Shown here: positions 51,082 through 61,008 of the stretch, one piece after another
Numbering within the stretch: position 1 is the stretch's first letter
Layout: each line of letters begins with the position of its first letter
Source of the DNA: Luxibacter massiliensis
GTDB taxonomy: Bacteria > Bacillota > Clostridia > Lachnospirales > Lachnospiraceae
Direction: 5' to 3'
NCBI RefSeq assembly: GCF_900604355.1
Contig: NZ_UWOE01000001.1
Coordinates: 2,976,001-3,040,000, forward strand
DNA length: 64,000 nucleotides
Notes under the pieces: model-generated
What the model was told of the DNA's origin: nothing
The model's database searches: none
Seen by the model: the letters and a program-made list of their open reading frames with translations, nothing else
Position numbers and translations under genes: made by a program

Positions 51082-52374
51082 TTATTCTACTTCCACTTCC
51101 TGCCCCGCTGCAGCAAGTTTCTCAATCTCTGGAGAGCCTTCCCCGACTCCCACAACATTATCCCAAATATCATTGACCTCTTCTACACATTCCATGTAAA
51201 GCTGTGCCATGACATTCGTCTCAAGTCCCAATTCCTGTGCAAGCCGTTTGGTCTCGCTCCATTCAGCCCTCTCATAGCATAAAACGAGCTCATACAGCTT
51301 CCCAGCCTCCCCTTCTTTAGAGATTAAAGCTTCTTTTACTGCATCTACTATAGGTATCTCTGCCAAAATCTCTTCCATTGAGGCGTCCACCATGTATTCC
51401 AGGGTAGAAAACATTCCCATCAAATATGCGTCTGAACTGTTAATCGGGAATTTCTTCAGCCTCTTAACAAGCACGGAAGCGAAATTAGCACGCATAAATG
51501 AAGTTTTCAGCATTTCCTCTGAAGTATTCTCTCCTTCTTTGAAGCTTAAGAGATATACCCACTGCTTTAACTGGTTAATACCCACACGTACAATAGCCTG
51601 GCGGATAGATGCTGTTTCATGGTGCACTGCAAAATAAGCAGAATTGGCCATCTTCAGCAATGCATAAGTCAGGGACACATCTCTGCTGACAATCTCTTCC
51701 ACAACCTCAATATCCGGCTCATCCTTGGTGAGCTCTATAATTAGCTGATATAGGTTCCCCTGCAGATATTCCATCTTACTTGTCTTCGTGATCATCTCAT
51801 TGGAAATATAATTGCCTTCCACATAATCTACGCCAAGCTCTTTTGCATAATCATAGGCAGCCTTAGTATTCACCCCTGTAGCGATAAACTCTTTCTGGAA
51901 ACCGTGTGACATCTCTACAATATTGCTCAAGGATCGCCTCTGGGTCTCATCTATCTTGTCCGAAATATTTACCTTTATGTAATCCACATGCTCCAGCATA
52001 CTGAAGTATTTAGGAGTAAACTGGAAATCATTGATTGCAAAATGGTACCCTTCATTCCTATATTTGCTGATCAAAATTGCTGCCAGAGGATGTATGACTA
52101 TATTATCTTCAATCTGGATCACAATCCTGTCCTTGTCAAAAATCTTTGGAGTGTTCCTGAACAGCAGAGCCGGAGTGAAGGTCATAAAGGTCCGTTTTTC
52201 ATTAAAGATCCTATTGGAGTTCTCCGACAAAAAAGCAACCATTGTGTTGGCAGCCACGCTGTCTGAGCTGGAATTATACAGGCTTTCCTCATCCCCCTGA
52301 ATCATAAGCTCATATCCAATTATCGAATCTGTTTTCTGCTCCTTGATCGCCTGTCTTACCACACAATTATCCAT
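51082..52374 (-). CDS. EAL-like/HDOD protein (YuxH/CdgJ type), catalytically degenerate
   Basis: The protein has 430 residues. The N-terminal ~190 residues have the fold pattern of an EAL phosphodiesterase, but the signature is lost (GYELMIQ for the EAL motif; INDFQF where a DDFG-like pair is usual), so it should not degrade c-di-GMP. Residues ~200-400 are an HDOD domain (LLKMANSAYFAVHHETASIR, QAIVRVGINQLKQW). The start at MDNCVVRQ overlaps the end of cheV by 8 bp behind GGAAGGAG. The related CdgJ affects motility in Vibrio. Confidence 0.85.
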   Translation of the reverse strand: MDNCVVRQAIKEQKTDSIIGYELMIQGDEESLYNSSSDSVAANTMVAFLSENSNRIFNEKRTFMTFTPALLFRNTPKIFDKDRIVIQIEDNIVIHPLAAILISKYRNEGYHFAINDFQFTPKYFSMLEHVDYIKVNISDKIDETQRRSLSNIVEMSHGFQKEFIATGVNTKAAYDYAKELGVDYVEGNYISNEMITKTSKMEYLQGNLYQLIIELTKDEPDIEVVEEIVSRDVSLTYALLKMANSAYFAVHHETASIRQAIVRVGINQLKQWVYLLSFKEGENTSEEMLKTSFMRANFASVLVKRLKKFPINSSDAYLMGMFSTLEYMVDASMEEILAEIPIVDAVKEALISKEGEAGKLYELVLCYERAEWSETKRLAQELGLETNVMAQLYMECVEEVNDIWDNVVGVGEGSPEIEKLAAAGQEVEVE

Positions 52375-53290
52375 TCTTTTTCTCCTTCCGTTCAAGCAAG
52401 CTGTCCATCACCTCTACGAGATGCCCGATCTCAGGCTTTGAAAGCTGCTCATCAGCTCCCAGTTTCTTACCCTTAATCCGCATTTCGTCATTAATGAGAG
52501 ATGAGAATATAATAATCGGTATGTGCTTCATCTTCTCATCTTCCTTCACCAGTTTGGTCAGGCGGTGCCCATCCATCTCCGGCATCTCAATATCTGTAAT
52601 CAATAGACTGGCCTTCTGGTCAAAGTCTGAATCATTCCGTATGGATTTTAAGTATTCCCATGCCTCACGGCCATTGTTAAAGTCTGTAATATTTATATAT
52701 CCTGCACGTATAAGGGAATCCTGGATCATCTTAGACAGCAGGATAGAATCCTCTGCCAAAACAATATTATGCAGGCGTTCGCTTCTCTTGCCAAGCTTAT
52801 CGATCTCCTCCAGCTGGATACTGGTTTCTGGGGCTATCTCTGCAACGATCTTTTCAAAGTCCAGGATTGTCACGAGCTTCCCGCCACATTGAGCTATGCC
52901 TGTGGCCACCCCTTCTTCCCCGTGGCTGATTGTATTATCAGGTTTCTGGATATCCTCCCATGAAATTCTGCTGATCCCTACAACCGTATGTACACGGAAT
53001 GCAATATGCATTTTATTAAAATTGGTGATTATAAATAGGTCTCTCCCATTCTTATCCCCACTGTTGCCAGTCAGGTACTTGGGAAGGTCAATTACTGTAA
53101 GAAGGATGTCCCTTGGCTTAAATATCCCTTCCACAGCTTCATGAGAATGAGGCACTGGCTTTACTTTATCCGCCATCATAATCTCCCGCACCTTTGCCAC
53201 ATTAATACCGTACAGCTCGCCGAAGACTGTAAACTGCATTATCTCGATCTCATTCGTTCCTGACTCCAATAAAATTTCTGTATCAGCCAT
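52367..53290 (-). CDS. cheV: Chemotaxis coupling protein CheV
   Basis: This is a 307-residue protein: a CheW-like coupling domain (MQFTVFGELYGINVAKVREIM, DLPKYL) fused to a receiver with acidic residues in VLAEDSILL, phospho-Asp in LITDIEMPEMDG and Lys in LSKPEIG. CheV couples receptors to CheA and helps adaptation when phosphorylated. It follows cheD and overlaps the EAL/HDOD gene. Confidence 0.93.
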   Translation of the reverse strand: MADTEILLESGTNEIEIMQFTVFGELYGINVAKVREIMMADKVKPVPHSHEAVEGIFKPRDILLTVIDLPKYLTGNSGDKNGRDLFIITNFNKMHIAFRVHTVVGISRISWEDIQKPDNTISHGEEGVATGIAQCGGKLVTILDFEKIVAEIAPETSIQLEEIDKLGKRSERLHNIVLAEDSILLSKMIQDSLIRAGYINITDFNNGREAWEYLKSIRNDSDFDQKASLLITDIEMPEMDGHRLTKLVKEDEKMKHIPIIIFSSLINDEMRIKGKKLGADEQLSKPEIGHLVEVMDSLLERKEKKNG

Positions 53291-53351
53291 ATACCCTCTC
53301 TCCTTTACTTCTCTCTATTATATCGGCACAAGATCCCAGCAATATAAGTAG

Positions 53352-53834
53352 TTAAAGAATACGTTCTGCTTTTCCTACTGTCCGGATCTTTACTTCTCCT
53401 GTCGTCACATCAATCAGCATAGTCCTGGCATAATTGGCCCCTGTATCCTCAGCGGCAATCCGCAGTCCCTCTGCCATCAGCACTTTTTTTACCATCTGTG
53501 CATTCCGCTCTCCAATATTTCCCAGTCCGCCTGGCCCTTTCATCTCAAACATTTTAGCCCCACCGGCTATTTTACACACCAGCCTTCTTTTCATAGCGCC
53601 ATATGCATACAGCTTGCGGAGAGTCTCCTGAATCCCTGAATCTGCATATTTGAATACATTCTGGTCACTGGCATGGCTTTTTTCTGGCAGCATAATATGA
53701 AGAAGGGCCCCCAGCTTGATCATGGGGTCGTAAAAGGATATCCCTATACAAGAGCCAAGGGCGTATGTAATCAGCACGCCTTCCTGCCTGGTTATCTTCA
53801 TATCTGCTATCCCAACAGATAATTGCTTACTCAT
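53352..53834 (-). CDS. cheD: Chemoreceptor glutamine deamidase CheD
   Basis: The 160-residue protein has the catalytic Cys29 in YALGSCIGI and His46 in GALLHIMLP, matching the CheD family, plus GGAKMF and GNIGERN. CheD deamidates receptor glutamines and binds CheC to regulate it. It starts 3 bp after cheC. Confidence 0.95.
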   Translation of the reverse strand: MSKQLSVGIADMKITRQEGVLITYALGSCIGISFYDPMIKLGALLHIMLPEKSHASDQNVFKYADSGIQETLRKLYAYGAMKRRLVCKIAGGAKMFEMKGPGGLGNIGERNAQMVKKVLMAEGLRIAAEDTGANYARTMLIDVTTGEVKIRTVGKAERIL

Positions 53835-53837
53835 CAG

Positions 53838-54458
53838 TTATTCAACTCCTAGCTTTTTCATAAGAACATTCAGTGAGTCCACATCCGGCAGAAGCAGCAT
53901 GTCACTATTTAGTTCTCTTCCATCAATTTTAAATTCTCCAGTTATCATCATAATTCGGTCTGAATTAATTCCCATAGTAGCCATTGGAAGGCTTAGGATC
54001 CCTCCCAGCATATTCACTGCCAGCTGAGGCACTGACAAGACTACATTTACATTTGTCAGTGAAGATAAAGCATTGATATAAGATGAAATCATAATATTCC
54101 CAATTTCCGTGAGAACAGAAGTATCAATTTCGTCCAGAGCCAAAAAGTCCACGGTATCTTTCCCCAGCATCCTCTTTAATATTTCGTCAGCAAAATCCTG
54201 CGTCAGGATAAACAGCATAATGCCCTGAATTTCCCCTGACATTTCCACCAGAATTGCCGCAACCACATCCTCAGGATCCCCCAGATGGTTCATGGCAGCA
54301 TTGAATTCCAGTATATTTACCTCGGGAAGTGTCATCTTAACCTTGGCTTCCAGCATACTGGACAGGGCCGTGGCAGCATTCCCATTGCCAATGCTCCCAA
54401 TCTCTCTGATAACATCCCTCTCCATCTCATTCATCTCTTCATATTTGTTTATTGCCAT
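53838..54458 (-). CDS. cheC: CheY-P phosphatase CheC
   Basis: This 206-residue protein has two repeats of the (D/S)-x3-E-x2-N-x22-P active site. The second is complete (SVLTEIGN, with Pro 23 residues later). In the first the Asn is Ser (DVIREIGS), so only one site is probably fully active. CheC lowers CheY-P and is regulated by CheD, encoded next. Confidence 0.93.
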   Translation of the reverse strand: MAINKYEEMNEMERDVIREIGSIGNGNAATALSSMLEAKVKMTLPEVNILEFNAAMNHLGDPEDVVAAILVEMSGEIQGIMLFILTQDFADEILKRMLGKDTVDFLALDEIDTSVLTEIGNIMISSYINALSSLTNVNVVLSVPQLAVNMLGGILSLPMATMGINSDRIMMITGEFKIDGRELNSDMLLLPDVDSLNVLMKKLGVE

Positions 54459-54473
54459 ACTCTAACCTCTCTA

Positions 54474-55181
54474 TTATCTCAACGAATTAATTGTATTTAC
54501 AATTTCATCTGATGTCTGTACCATTTTTAAAGCATAAGAATAGGCTCTCTGGCTCTCAATGATACGGCTCATTTCCTCTGCCACATCTACCCCTGACATC
54601 TCCAAAGTATGGTCTGACACCTCTGCATCTGCAATCAGATATGGGGCGCCATTCTTTGCCACAGGCACGAACTCATTATTGCCTGTGCTGAGCATGCCAT
54701 CCTGTATATTAAAGCCGAATACACCAATATTACCGCTCAGTCCGCCCCCTGCCACAGTAATTGGGTTCCTGTTCTGGTCAAGCACCATATTCCCGTTATC
54801 GTTCACCAGATAGAACTGATTCCCCCTCTGTGAAAGGCTGAAGTGCCCATTGCGGGTATAAGAGACAGAACCATCCTCTGGATTCCTTAACATAAAGAAA
54901 CCTGTGCCTGTTATGGCATAATCATAGGCGTTGTCAGTTGTCATAAAACCACTGGGGTCAAAATCTGTGTTTGTCTTTTCAACCACTACTCCTGTCCCTG
55001 CCTTAAGGGCGGTGTCCTCTCCATAGATATTGTGGAGGTTATAATACATTAAATCTGAAAAAACCGCTGTCTTAGGCTTGTAACCATAGTTATTCACATT
55101 CGCAAAGTTATTGGCGACAACGTCCATCTTTTTTTGTTCTTCAATTGCGCCTCTAGCCGCGGTATAAAATGAAGTGTACAT
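54474..55181 (-). CDS. flgG: Flagellar rod protein FlgG-like
   Basis: The 235-residue rod/hook family protein starts MYTSFYTAARGAIEEQKKMD, with VVANNFANVNNYGYKP and a C-terminal VDVAEEMSRIIESQRAYSYA helix. At ~235 residues it is shorter than enteric FlgG (260). It resembles B. subtilis FlhP/FlhO; which of the two tandem genes is the distal rod protein is judged from the C-terminus. Confidence 0.85.
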   Translation of the reverse strand: MYTSFYTAARGAIEEQKKMDVVANNFANVNNYGYKPKTAVFSDLMYYNLHNIYGEDTALKAGTGVVVEKTNTDFDPSGFMTTDNAYDYAITGTGFFMLRNPEDGSVSYTRNGHFSLSQRGNQFYLVNDNGNMVLDQNRNPITVAGGGLSGNIGVFGFNIQDGMLSTGNNEFVPVAKNGAPYLIADAEVSDHTLEMSGVDVAEEMSRIIESQRAYSYALKMVQTSDEIVNTINSLR

Positions 55182-55215
55182 TTACTGCTCCTTTCTGCGT
55201 TCTCCAAAATTTATA

Positions 55216-55959
55216 TTACATGGAACCAAGCTGCACCATCTTTGCTGTCAGCTGGTCATACATTTTCAGAACCTGTGAAGAACTCTGCAGCGCCCTTTGG
55301 CCGCTCATCATAGCAGTCATCTCATCCACCATGGACACGTTGGAATCCTCAAGATACTTCTGTGTAACAGTTGCCCCTGCTGCATTTTGGGGCTGGGCCG
55401 CTGATTCGAAAACCCCGCCTGTCACCTTGGTAAGCTGGCTGTAATCCGCGAAATCCACAATCTGCAGCCTGCCAAAATTCTGCAGGCCATTTGCGCTTGT
55501 TATATTCCCCTGTTTGTCTATTGTAATATCATCTGTGGTAAGGCGGATGGGTCCCCCGTTAGCTCCCAGGACGCGCCCTACTCCCTGCAATACCAGATAT
55601 CCGTTGTTATCCAGATTAAATGAACCGTTCCGGGTATAGACTGTACCATTGTCTGTCTGTACCGCAAAGAAACCGTTTCCTGTCAGGCCGCAGTCCAGCG
55701 CGCTGCCCGTCTCCCTGAGTCCGCCTTCGCTGTAATTGGTTACTCTCTCATCGGCAATATTCATCCTCGAAACTGTACCGATAGGCGTCTTTCCACTTTT
55801 GTCATATCTGTACAGCAGCTCTTCCCTGAATGTACTTTCTACTAATTTATCGCTCTTATATCCAGGGGTGGATACATTAGACATATTATTACTGATAACA
55901 TTCATGTTTCTGTTTTGCGTTATCATATTGGAGGCCAAATCATAAAATCCTTGAAACAT
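55216..55959 (-). CDS. flgF: Flagellar rod protein FlgF-like
   Basis: The 247-residue paralogue of the next gene starts MFQGFYDLASNMITQNRNMN, has VISNNMSNVSTPGYKSDKL, and ends with VSMVDEMTAMMSGQRALQSS. The 5' end overlaps the sigma factor gene by 20 bp. AAGGGAGAG supports the start. Confidence 0.85.
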   Translation of the reverse strand: MFQGFYDLASNMITQNRNMNVISNNMSNVSTPGYKSDKLVESTFREELLYRYDKSGKTPIGTVSRMNIADERVTNYSEGGLRETGSALDCGLTGNGFFAVQTDNGTVYTRNGSFNLDNNGYLVLQGVGRVLGANGGPIRLTTDDITIDKQGNITSANGLQNFGRLQIVDFADYSQLTKVTGGVFESAAQPQNAAGATVTQKYLEDSNVSMVDEMTAMMSGQRALQSSSQVLKMYDQLTAKMVQLGSM

Positions 55960-56749
55960 TCTTACTCTCCCTTTCTTCGTTAAATTTCTGCATATACTTT
56001 CTTAATTTTTTTATTGCATTTGTATGAATCTGTGATATCCTTGGCTCGCTGACCTGAAGAATCTCTGCAATCTGTCTCATATTTAATTCATCTATATAAT
56101 ACAGCGATACGACCAACTGTTCATTTTCCTTCAGTTCTGAGATTCCCTGGGCCAGAACCTCCGCGGTTTCTTTCCTCAAAAGCTGATTCTCAGGCTGTTC
56201 ACTTTCCTCCCCCTGGGGCAGACGCACTCCGCTTTTGTTTTCCTGGGCTTCTGCCAAAACCATATCCAGAGAAAGTACATTAAATAAAGCCGCTTTTCGC
56301 ATTGACTCCTGATATTTCTCCTGGGTAATATTCAAATACTCAGTCACTTCCTGTACAGATGGATAGTACCCTAACTTATTATATAACGTTGAAACAGCTT
56401 CTTCAATATCCCTTGTGTTCTTTCTTGTACTTCTTGGAACCCAGTCCTGCTTCCTTGCCAGGTCAATAATCATACCTTTAATACGCTTGGATATATATGT
56501 CTCAAACTTTACATTTTTCTCCAGGTCAAACTTGTCAATGGCGGACATGATAGCTATGACTCCCTCATTGATAATATCATCCACCTGCGAAAAGCTCATA
56601 TAGATATCCCGCATCTGAAGGGCAATACTCTTCACCAGGTAAATATATCTCATGACAAGCTCCTGCTTAATTTCCAGGCTGTCTGTCTCTTTATACAATT
56701 GTAAAAGCTCTTCATTAGATTTATTACTATATACTTCCTGTGTGTTCAT
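55940..56749 (-). CDS. fliA: Flagellar sigma factor FliA (sigma-D)
   Basis: The 269-residue sigma factor has region 2 (MSFSQVDDIINEGVIAIMSA, VKFETYISKRIKGMIID), region 3, and a region-4 helix-turn-helix (MRQIAEILQVSEPRISQIH). It directs late flagellar and chemotaxis promoters, such as the candidate at 42507-42533. It lies directly behind flhA, without flhF or flhG between. Confidence 0.93.
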   Translation of the reverse strand: MNTQEVYSNKSNEELLQLYKETDSLEIKQELVMRYIYLVKSIALQMRDIYMSFSQVDDIINEGVIAIMSAIDKFDLEKNVKFETYISKRIKGMIIDLARKQDWVPRSTRKNTRDIEEAVSTLYNKLGYYPSVQEVTEYLNITQEKYQESMRKAALFNVLSLDMVLAEAQENKSGVRLPQGEESEQPENQLLRKETAEVLAQGISELKENEQLVVSLYYIDELNMRQIAEILQVSEPRISQIHTNAIKKLRKYMQKFNEERESKNVSRIL

Positions 56750-56769
56750 ATTGGCTGCTCCATAAATTC

Positions 56770-58845
56770 TTATGCCTGCAAAGTAATATTTCCTACTGCC
56801 TGTATCTGGATATTATTGCTTATCTCATTAAAGGAAAGCACATACACATTGGGATAGAACTGCTCAATCAGATGGTAGAAATGTACCCTCACCACCTGGC
56901 TTGTCAGGATAATAGGATTCTGCCCCAGTTCATGGAATTTCTTGATTTCCTCGCCCAGCTGGGTAATGACACTCTGCATGACATCGGGACTTAATGCGAG
57001 ATACATTCCATGCTCGCCGGTTGTAAGGCTGGTAATAATGCTCTTCTCCAGGTCTGCATCCAGAGTCACAACCTTCATACTTCCACCCTCACAGAATTTC
57101 CTTGTGATTGTACGCTTTAAGGCAATACGGATATTCTCTGTAATGGAGTCAATATCTTTTACTGTCATAGAGGAGTCAATAATCGTCTCCATGATTGTCT
57201 CCATATCTTTAATGGGAATCCCCTCTCTCAAAAGATTTGTCAATATCTTCTGGAAGCTGCCATAGGAGATCATGGCAGGTACTAACTCTTCAACCAATTC
57301 TGGAGACTGTTTCTTCATATTCTCTACCAGACGCACAACTTCCTGTCTGTTGAGAAGCTCAAAGGCATGCTTTTTCACAGTCTCCGACAGGTGGGTCAGC
57401 ATAACAGACAGAGGATCAATCACTGTATAGCCGTATATCTCCGCCATTTCCTTTTTGTCCACAGTAATCCATTTACTGGGTATGCCATAGGCCGGTTCAA
57501 TAGTGTCGATCCCATCGATCTCTTTCTCTGGGTTTGGAGGCTCAAGGGCCAGATAGTAATCTACCAGTATCTCGCCTTTGGCAACCTCCTCCCCTCTAAT
57601 TTTTATCACATATTGGTTTGTATTCAGGCTGGAACTGTCACGCAGCCGGATAGAGGGGATAACCAATCCCATCTCCTGTGCATACTGGCGCCTGAAAATC
57701 ACAATTCGGTCGATCATTTTCCCGCCGCTGCCTTCGTCAACCAGGGGGATCAGGCTATACCCAAACTCCATTTCAATAGGTTCTACATTGATGAGAGAGT
57801 AAACACTGTTTATATCCTTGAAGCTTTCCTCCGCTGATGCATTCTGCTCCTGCTGCATGGCGGCCTGTTCCATCTCGGCTGCCCGCTGGCTTTTCTCAGC
57901 CATTGCATTCATTCTGCGCATGAGCTGCCATCCGCCCAGCATCAATGCCAGAGAGACTATGCCAAGCTGAATCTTAGGCATCCCCGGTATGGCAATCAGA
58001 ATAGCCAGGACTGCGCCTGTCATCATAATGGCCTTTGGCTGGGCCATAAACTGCTTGGATGCATCTTCATTGAGGCTTCCGTCAGAAACTGCACGGGTTA
58101 CAACCATACCCGTAGCCGTAGAAATCAGAAGGGCAGGGATCTGTGACACAAGTCCGTCGCCCACTGTAGCTATAGAATATACGGAAAGCACTTCCTGGAA
58201 TCCCATGCCTCCCTGAACCATACCGATAATCATACCACCCAGGAAATTTACTGCGGTGATGATCAGGGACATGATGGCGTCTCCCTTTACAATCTTAGTA
58301 GCACCATCCATAGATCCATAGAAGTCAGCCTCTTTCTGGATCTTATAACGTCTGTTCCTCGCCTCCTGCTCGTCAATCAATCCCGTACTTAAGTCCGCGT
58401 CAATGGCCATCTGCTTACCAGGCATTGCATCCAAGGTGAACCTCGCCGCAACCTCTGCCACACGCTCGGCGCCTTTGGTAATAACAATAAACTGCACCAG
58501 GACAATAATTAAGAATATGATAAATCCAACAACAACATTCCCCTGCAGTACAAAATCACCCATTGCCTGGATAACTGCGCCGGCAGTTCCCTGATTACCA
58601 AGAATATTTCTGGTTGAAGATATATTAATTCCGATGCGGAATAAAGTTGTGATAAGAAGCATTGACGGGAAAATAGAAAACTCCAGCGGCTCCTTTATAT
58701 TCATACTGATCAGTAGAATAATCAGCGATATGGAAATATTTAAAATAATAAAAACGTCCAGTAAAAACGGATTCAATGGTATAATCAGCAGCAGTACAAT
58801 CATAACTACGATTAAAGCCACTGCATTATTTAATACTCTCTTCAT
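56770..58845 (-). CDS. flhA: Flagellar export gate protein FlhA
   Basis: The 691-residue protein has eight membrane spans in the first ~330 residues, with the conserved FHIPEP-like loop (RFTLDAMPGKQMAIDADL), and a large cytoplasmic domain that docks chaperone-substrate complexes. It follows flhB by 3 bp. Confidence 0.96.
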   Translation of the reverse strand: MKRVLNNAVALIVVMIVLLLIIPLNPFLLDVFIILNISISLIILLISMNIKEPLEFSIFPSMLLITTLFRIGINISSTRNILGNQGTAGAVIQAMGDFVLQGNVVVGFIIFLIIVLVQFIVITKGAERVAEVAARFTLDAMPGKQMAIDADLSTGLIDEQEARNRRYKIQKEADFYGSMDGATKIVKGDAIMSLIITAVNFLGGMIIGMVQGGMGFQEVLSVYSIATVGDGLVSQIPALLISTATGMVVTRAVSDGSLNEDASKQFMAQPKAIMMTGAVLAILIAIPGMPKIQLGIVSLALMLGGWQLMRRMNAMAEKSQRAAEMEQAAMQQEQNASAEESFKDINSVYSLINVEPIEMEFGYSLIPLVDEGSGGKMIDRIVIFRRQYAQEMGLVIPSIRLRDSSSLNTNQYVIKIRGEEVAKGEILVDYYLALEPPNPEKEIDGIDTIEPAYGIPSKWITVDKKEMAEIYGYTVIDPLSVMLTHLSETVKKHAFELLNRQEVVRLVENMKKQSPELVEELVPAMISYGSFQKILTNLLREGIPIKDMETIMETIIDSSMTVKDIDSITENIRIALKRTITRKFCEGGSMKVVTLDADLEKSIITSLTTGEHGMYLALSPDVMQSVITQLGEEIKKFHELGQNPIILTSQVVRVHFYHLIEQFYPNVYVLSFNEISNNIQIQAVGNITLQA

Positions 58846-58848
58846 CTC

Positions 58849-59907
58849 TTACTCCATCTTCTTATTCATACGGAATACCTGAACAAGAATTTCAGCTACA
58901 ACTCCATAATATTCTGCCGGTATTTCACAGTCCAGAGGTGTGGAAGAAAATATTCCTCTGGCCAGCGGCCTGTTCTCCACAATGGCCACGCCGCTTCTCT
59001 GTCCCAGCTCTATAATCCTCAACGCCAGATGATCCTGCCCCTTTGCAACCAGTATGGGGGCGTTATCGTGGTCTATATCATACTTCAGTGCTACCGCGTA
59101 ATGGGTAGGGTTACGGATAATTACATCCGCATCGGGCACAGCCTGCATCATGCGGTTCCTTGCCATACTGCGCTGCAGGTTCCGGATCCTGCCTTTAATC
59201 TCCGGATTTCCTTCTGTCTGCTTATATTCTTCTTTCACTTCCTGTTTGGTCATCTTAATCTTTTTCTCATATGACCATCTTTGATAAAAGAAGTCAAACC
59301 CCGCAATCGCTGCAAATATTAATCCTATCTTGAGCACCATGCTCATAATTTCTTTCAGTACAAAGACGGCTGCAGACATAGGGTTCATGTCCAGCATCTG
59401 GGCGACATTTACCATCTCCCCCATTAATAACTGATACAGGACGATTCCTAAAATAATAATCTTCAATGTCGCTTTTAAAAGCTCTACAACATTTCTCATG
59501 GAGAATAGATTCTTTATTCCCTTAAGGATACTTAAGTTACTGAGCTTAAATGCCGCTGATTTCATGGTAAAAATAAATCTTGTCTGGATTCCGGTTGACA
59601 CAACGGCAAGGGCAACCCCTATGAACCCAATCGGCAGCACACATTGTGCCACAACCTTGACAGCATCCATCCCAATCTGCTGTAAATTTCCCATGGACAG
59701 TTCCTGGATATCTGATACAGAAGAAATCAGAGAATACATACTCTGCCTCATTGCCCTGTACATAGATGGGAATAATAACTGTAACCCATAAAACCCTCCA
59801 AGAAGCGACGCAACTGCAATGACATCCTTGCTGGAAAAAACATTACCTTCCTTGCGCTGGTCACGCCGCTTCTTAGGGGTGGCTTTTTCAGTTTTTTCAT
59901 CTGCCAA
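58849..59907 (-). CDS. flhB: Flagellar export switch protein FlhB
   Basis: The 352-residue protein has four membrane spans and a cytoplasmic domain with the self-cleavage site Asn-Pro-Thr-His (IIRNPTHYAVAL), which switches export from hook to filament substrates. The N-terminus (EKTEKATPKKRRDQRKEGNV) is typical. Standard order fliR-flhB-flhA. Confidence 0.96.
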   Translation of the reverse strand: MADEKTEKATPKKRRDQRKEGNVFSSKDVIAVASLLGGFYGLQLLFPSMYRAMRQSMYSLISSVSDIQELSMGNLQQIGMDAVKVVAQCVLPIGFIGVALAVVSTGIQTRFIFTMKSAAFKLSNLSILKGIKNLFSMRNVVELLKATLKIIILGIVLYQLLMGEMVNVAQMLDMNPMSAAVFVLKEIMSMVLKIGLIFAAIAGFDFFYQRWSYEKKIKMTKQEVKEEYKQTEGNPEIKGRIRNLQRSMARNRMMQAVPDADVIIRNPTHYAVALKYDIDHDNAPILVAKGQDHLALRIIELGQRSGVAIVENRPLARGIFSSTPLDCEIPAEYYGVVAEILVQVFRMNKKME

Positions 59908-59941
59908 CTGCGTTCACTTCTCTTTCTTCTACAGGTTTGAT

Positions 59942-60709
59942 TTATAGAAATGTCAGTATGCCCTGGAGCGTCTTTATCATAGTTGTGATAATTTTATCCA
60001 CATACTCACTCATAGGAGAGAACAAAATTACCAGTAACCCCAGGCCGACAATTATTTTCAATTGAATATTAATAACAAATATACTAATTTGCGGTACAAC
60101 CTTATTCAGTATTCCAACCCCTATCTCCACAAAAAACTCTGCTGCGAGAATCGGAAGAGAAAACTTAATCCCCATTTCTACGCATTGGAGAAATATATCT
60201 ATCACTCTCAGGCTCACGTTCTCTGTTATCAGTATCCCCCCATAAGGTACAATCTCAGCAGATGTCAGAAGAATCTGCATCAGCGCCAGGTGGCCATCCA
60301 GGGCAAAAAATAAGAGAACAAAAAAGGCCTGGTATATAGTACCAGTCACGGCAATCTGTGAATTGCTCTGAGGATCATAGACAGTGGCCATAGAAAGGCC
60401 AAGCTGAAAATCTATAATATACCCGGCAAAACTTATTATAAAAAAAAACAGCTCAGTAACAAATCCGATTACATAGCCTGCAGCAAATTCTTTTATCAAT
60501 AAAAAGCCGTATTCTATCGTACTTTCTATCACAAATGCCTGTTCCGCTGAAAAAGAGTAGACTGCCAATGTCAGAACAATAATCAGGCCAGATTTTACAA
60601 TCCCAGGTATATTTCTTCTCCCTAATATGGGGTTTAATAATATAAAGCCAGACATCCTCATTAAAATCAGGGTAAATAAGGTCAGCTGTGCAGTATCGCT
60701 AATCGGCAT
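59942..60709 (-). CDS. fliR: Flagellar export protein FliR
   Basis: The 255-residue membrane protein has about six hydrophobic segments and the family pattern LILMRMSGFILLNPILGRRN near the N-terminus, plus SMATVYDPQSNSQIAV. It is part of the FliPQR gate complex, between fliQ and flhB. Confidence 0.94.
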   Translation of the reverse strand: MPISDTAQLTLFTLILMRMSGFILLNPILGRRNIPGIVKSGLIIVLTLAVYSFSAEQAFVIESTIEYGFLLIKEFAAGYVIGFVTELFFFIISFAGYIIDFQLGLSMATVYDPQSNSQIAVTGTIYQAFFVLLFFALDGHLALMQILLTSAEIVPYGGILITENVSLRVIDIFLQCVEMGIKFSLPILAAEFFVEIGVGILNKVVPQISIFVINIQLKIIVGLGLLVILFSPMSEYVDKIITTMIKTLQGILTFL

Positions 60710-60730
60710 GTCTTTACTCCTTTACCCTTA

Positions 60731-60991
60731 TTAACCTTGTATCAGCTCAAAAATCCTGATTGTAAAATCCTGCAGAGTCTGCAGCATAGTGCCTCCTGTA
60801 AACACAAGTATAAGCCCTATCACAAGGAGCTTCGGCACAAAGGTAATGGTCTGCTCATGTATCTGTGTGGCCGCCTGTATGATAGATATCAAGATTCCCA
60901 CAAACATACTGATAATTAACATCGGCCCTGCGAGCTGGACTGCCATCACAAACACCTCATACATCAAATCCAGAACTTCTCCGTTTGTCAT
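60731..60991 (-). CDS. fliQ: Flagellar export protein FliQ
   Basis: The 86-residue protein has two membrane helices, with MLIISMFVGILISIIQAATQ and the conserved THEQT-like turn (IHEQTITFVPK). It lies between fliP and fliR. Confidence 0.95.
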   Translation of the reverse strand: MTNGEVLDLMYEVFVMAVQLAGPMLIISMFVGILISIIQAATQIHEQTITFVPKLLVIGLILVFTGGTMLQTLQDFTIRIFELIQG

Positions 60992-61008
60992 TCAAATGCC
61001 TCCCCGCG

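Noticed and set aside
50954..51199. Plus-strand open frame across structured repeat copy B
   Set aside because: Copy A does not keep the same frame, and the frame runs into the antisense of the EAL/HDOD gene, so coding is unlikely.
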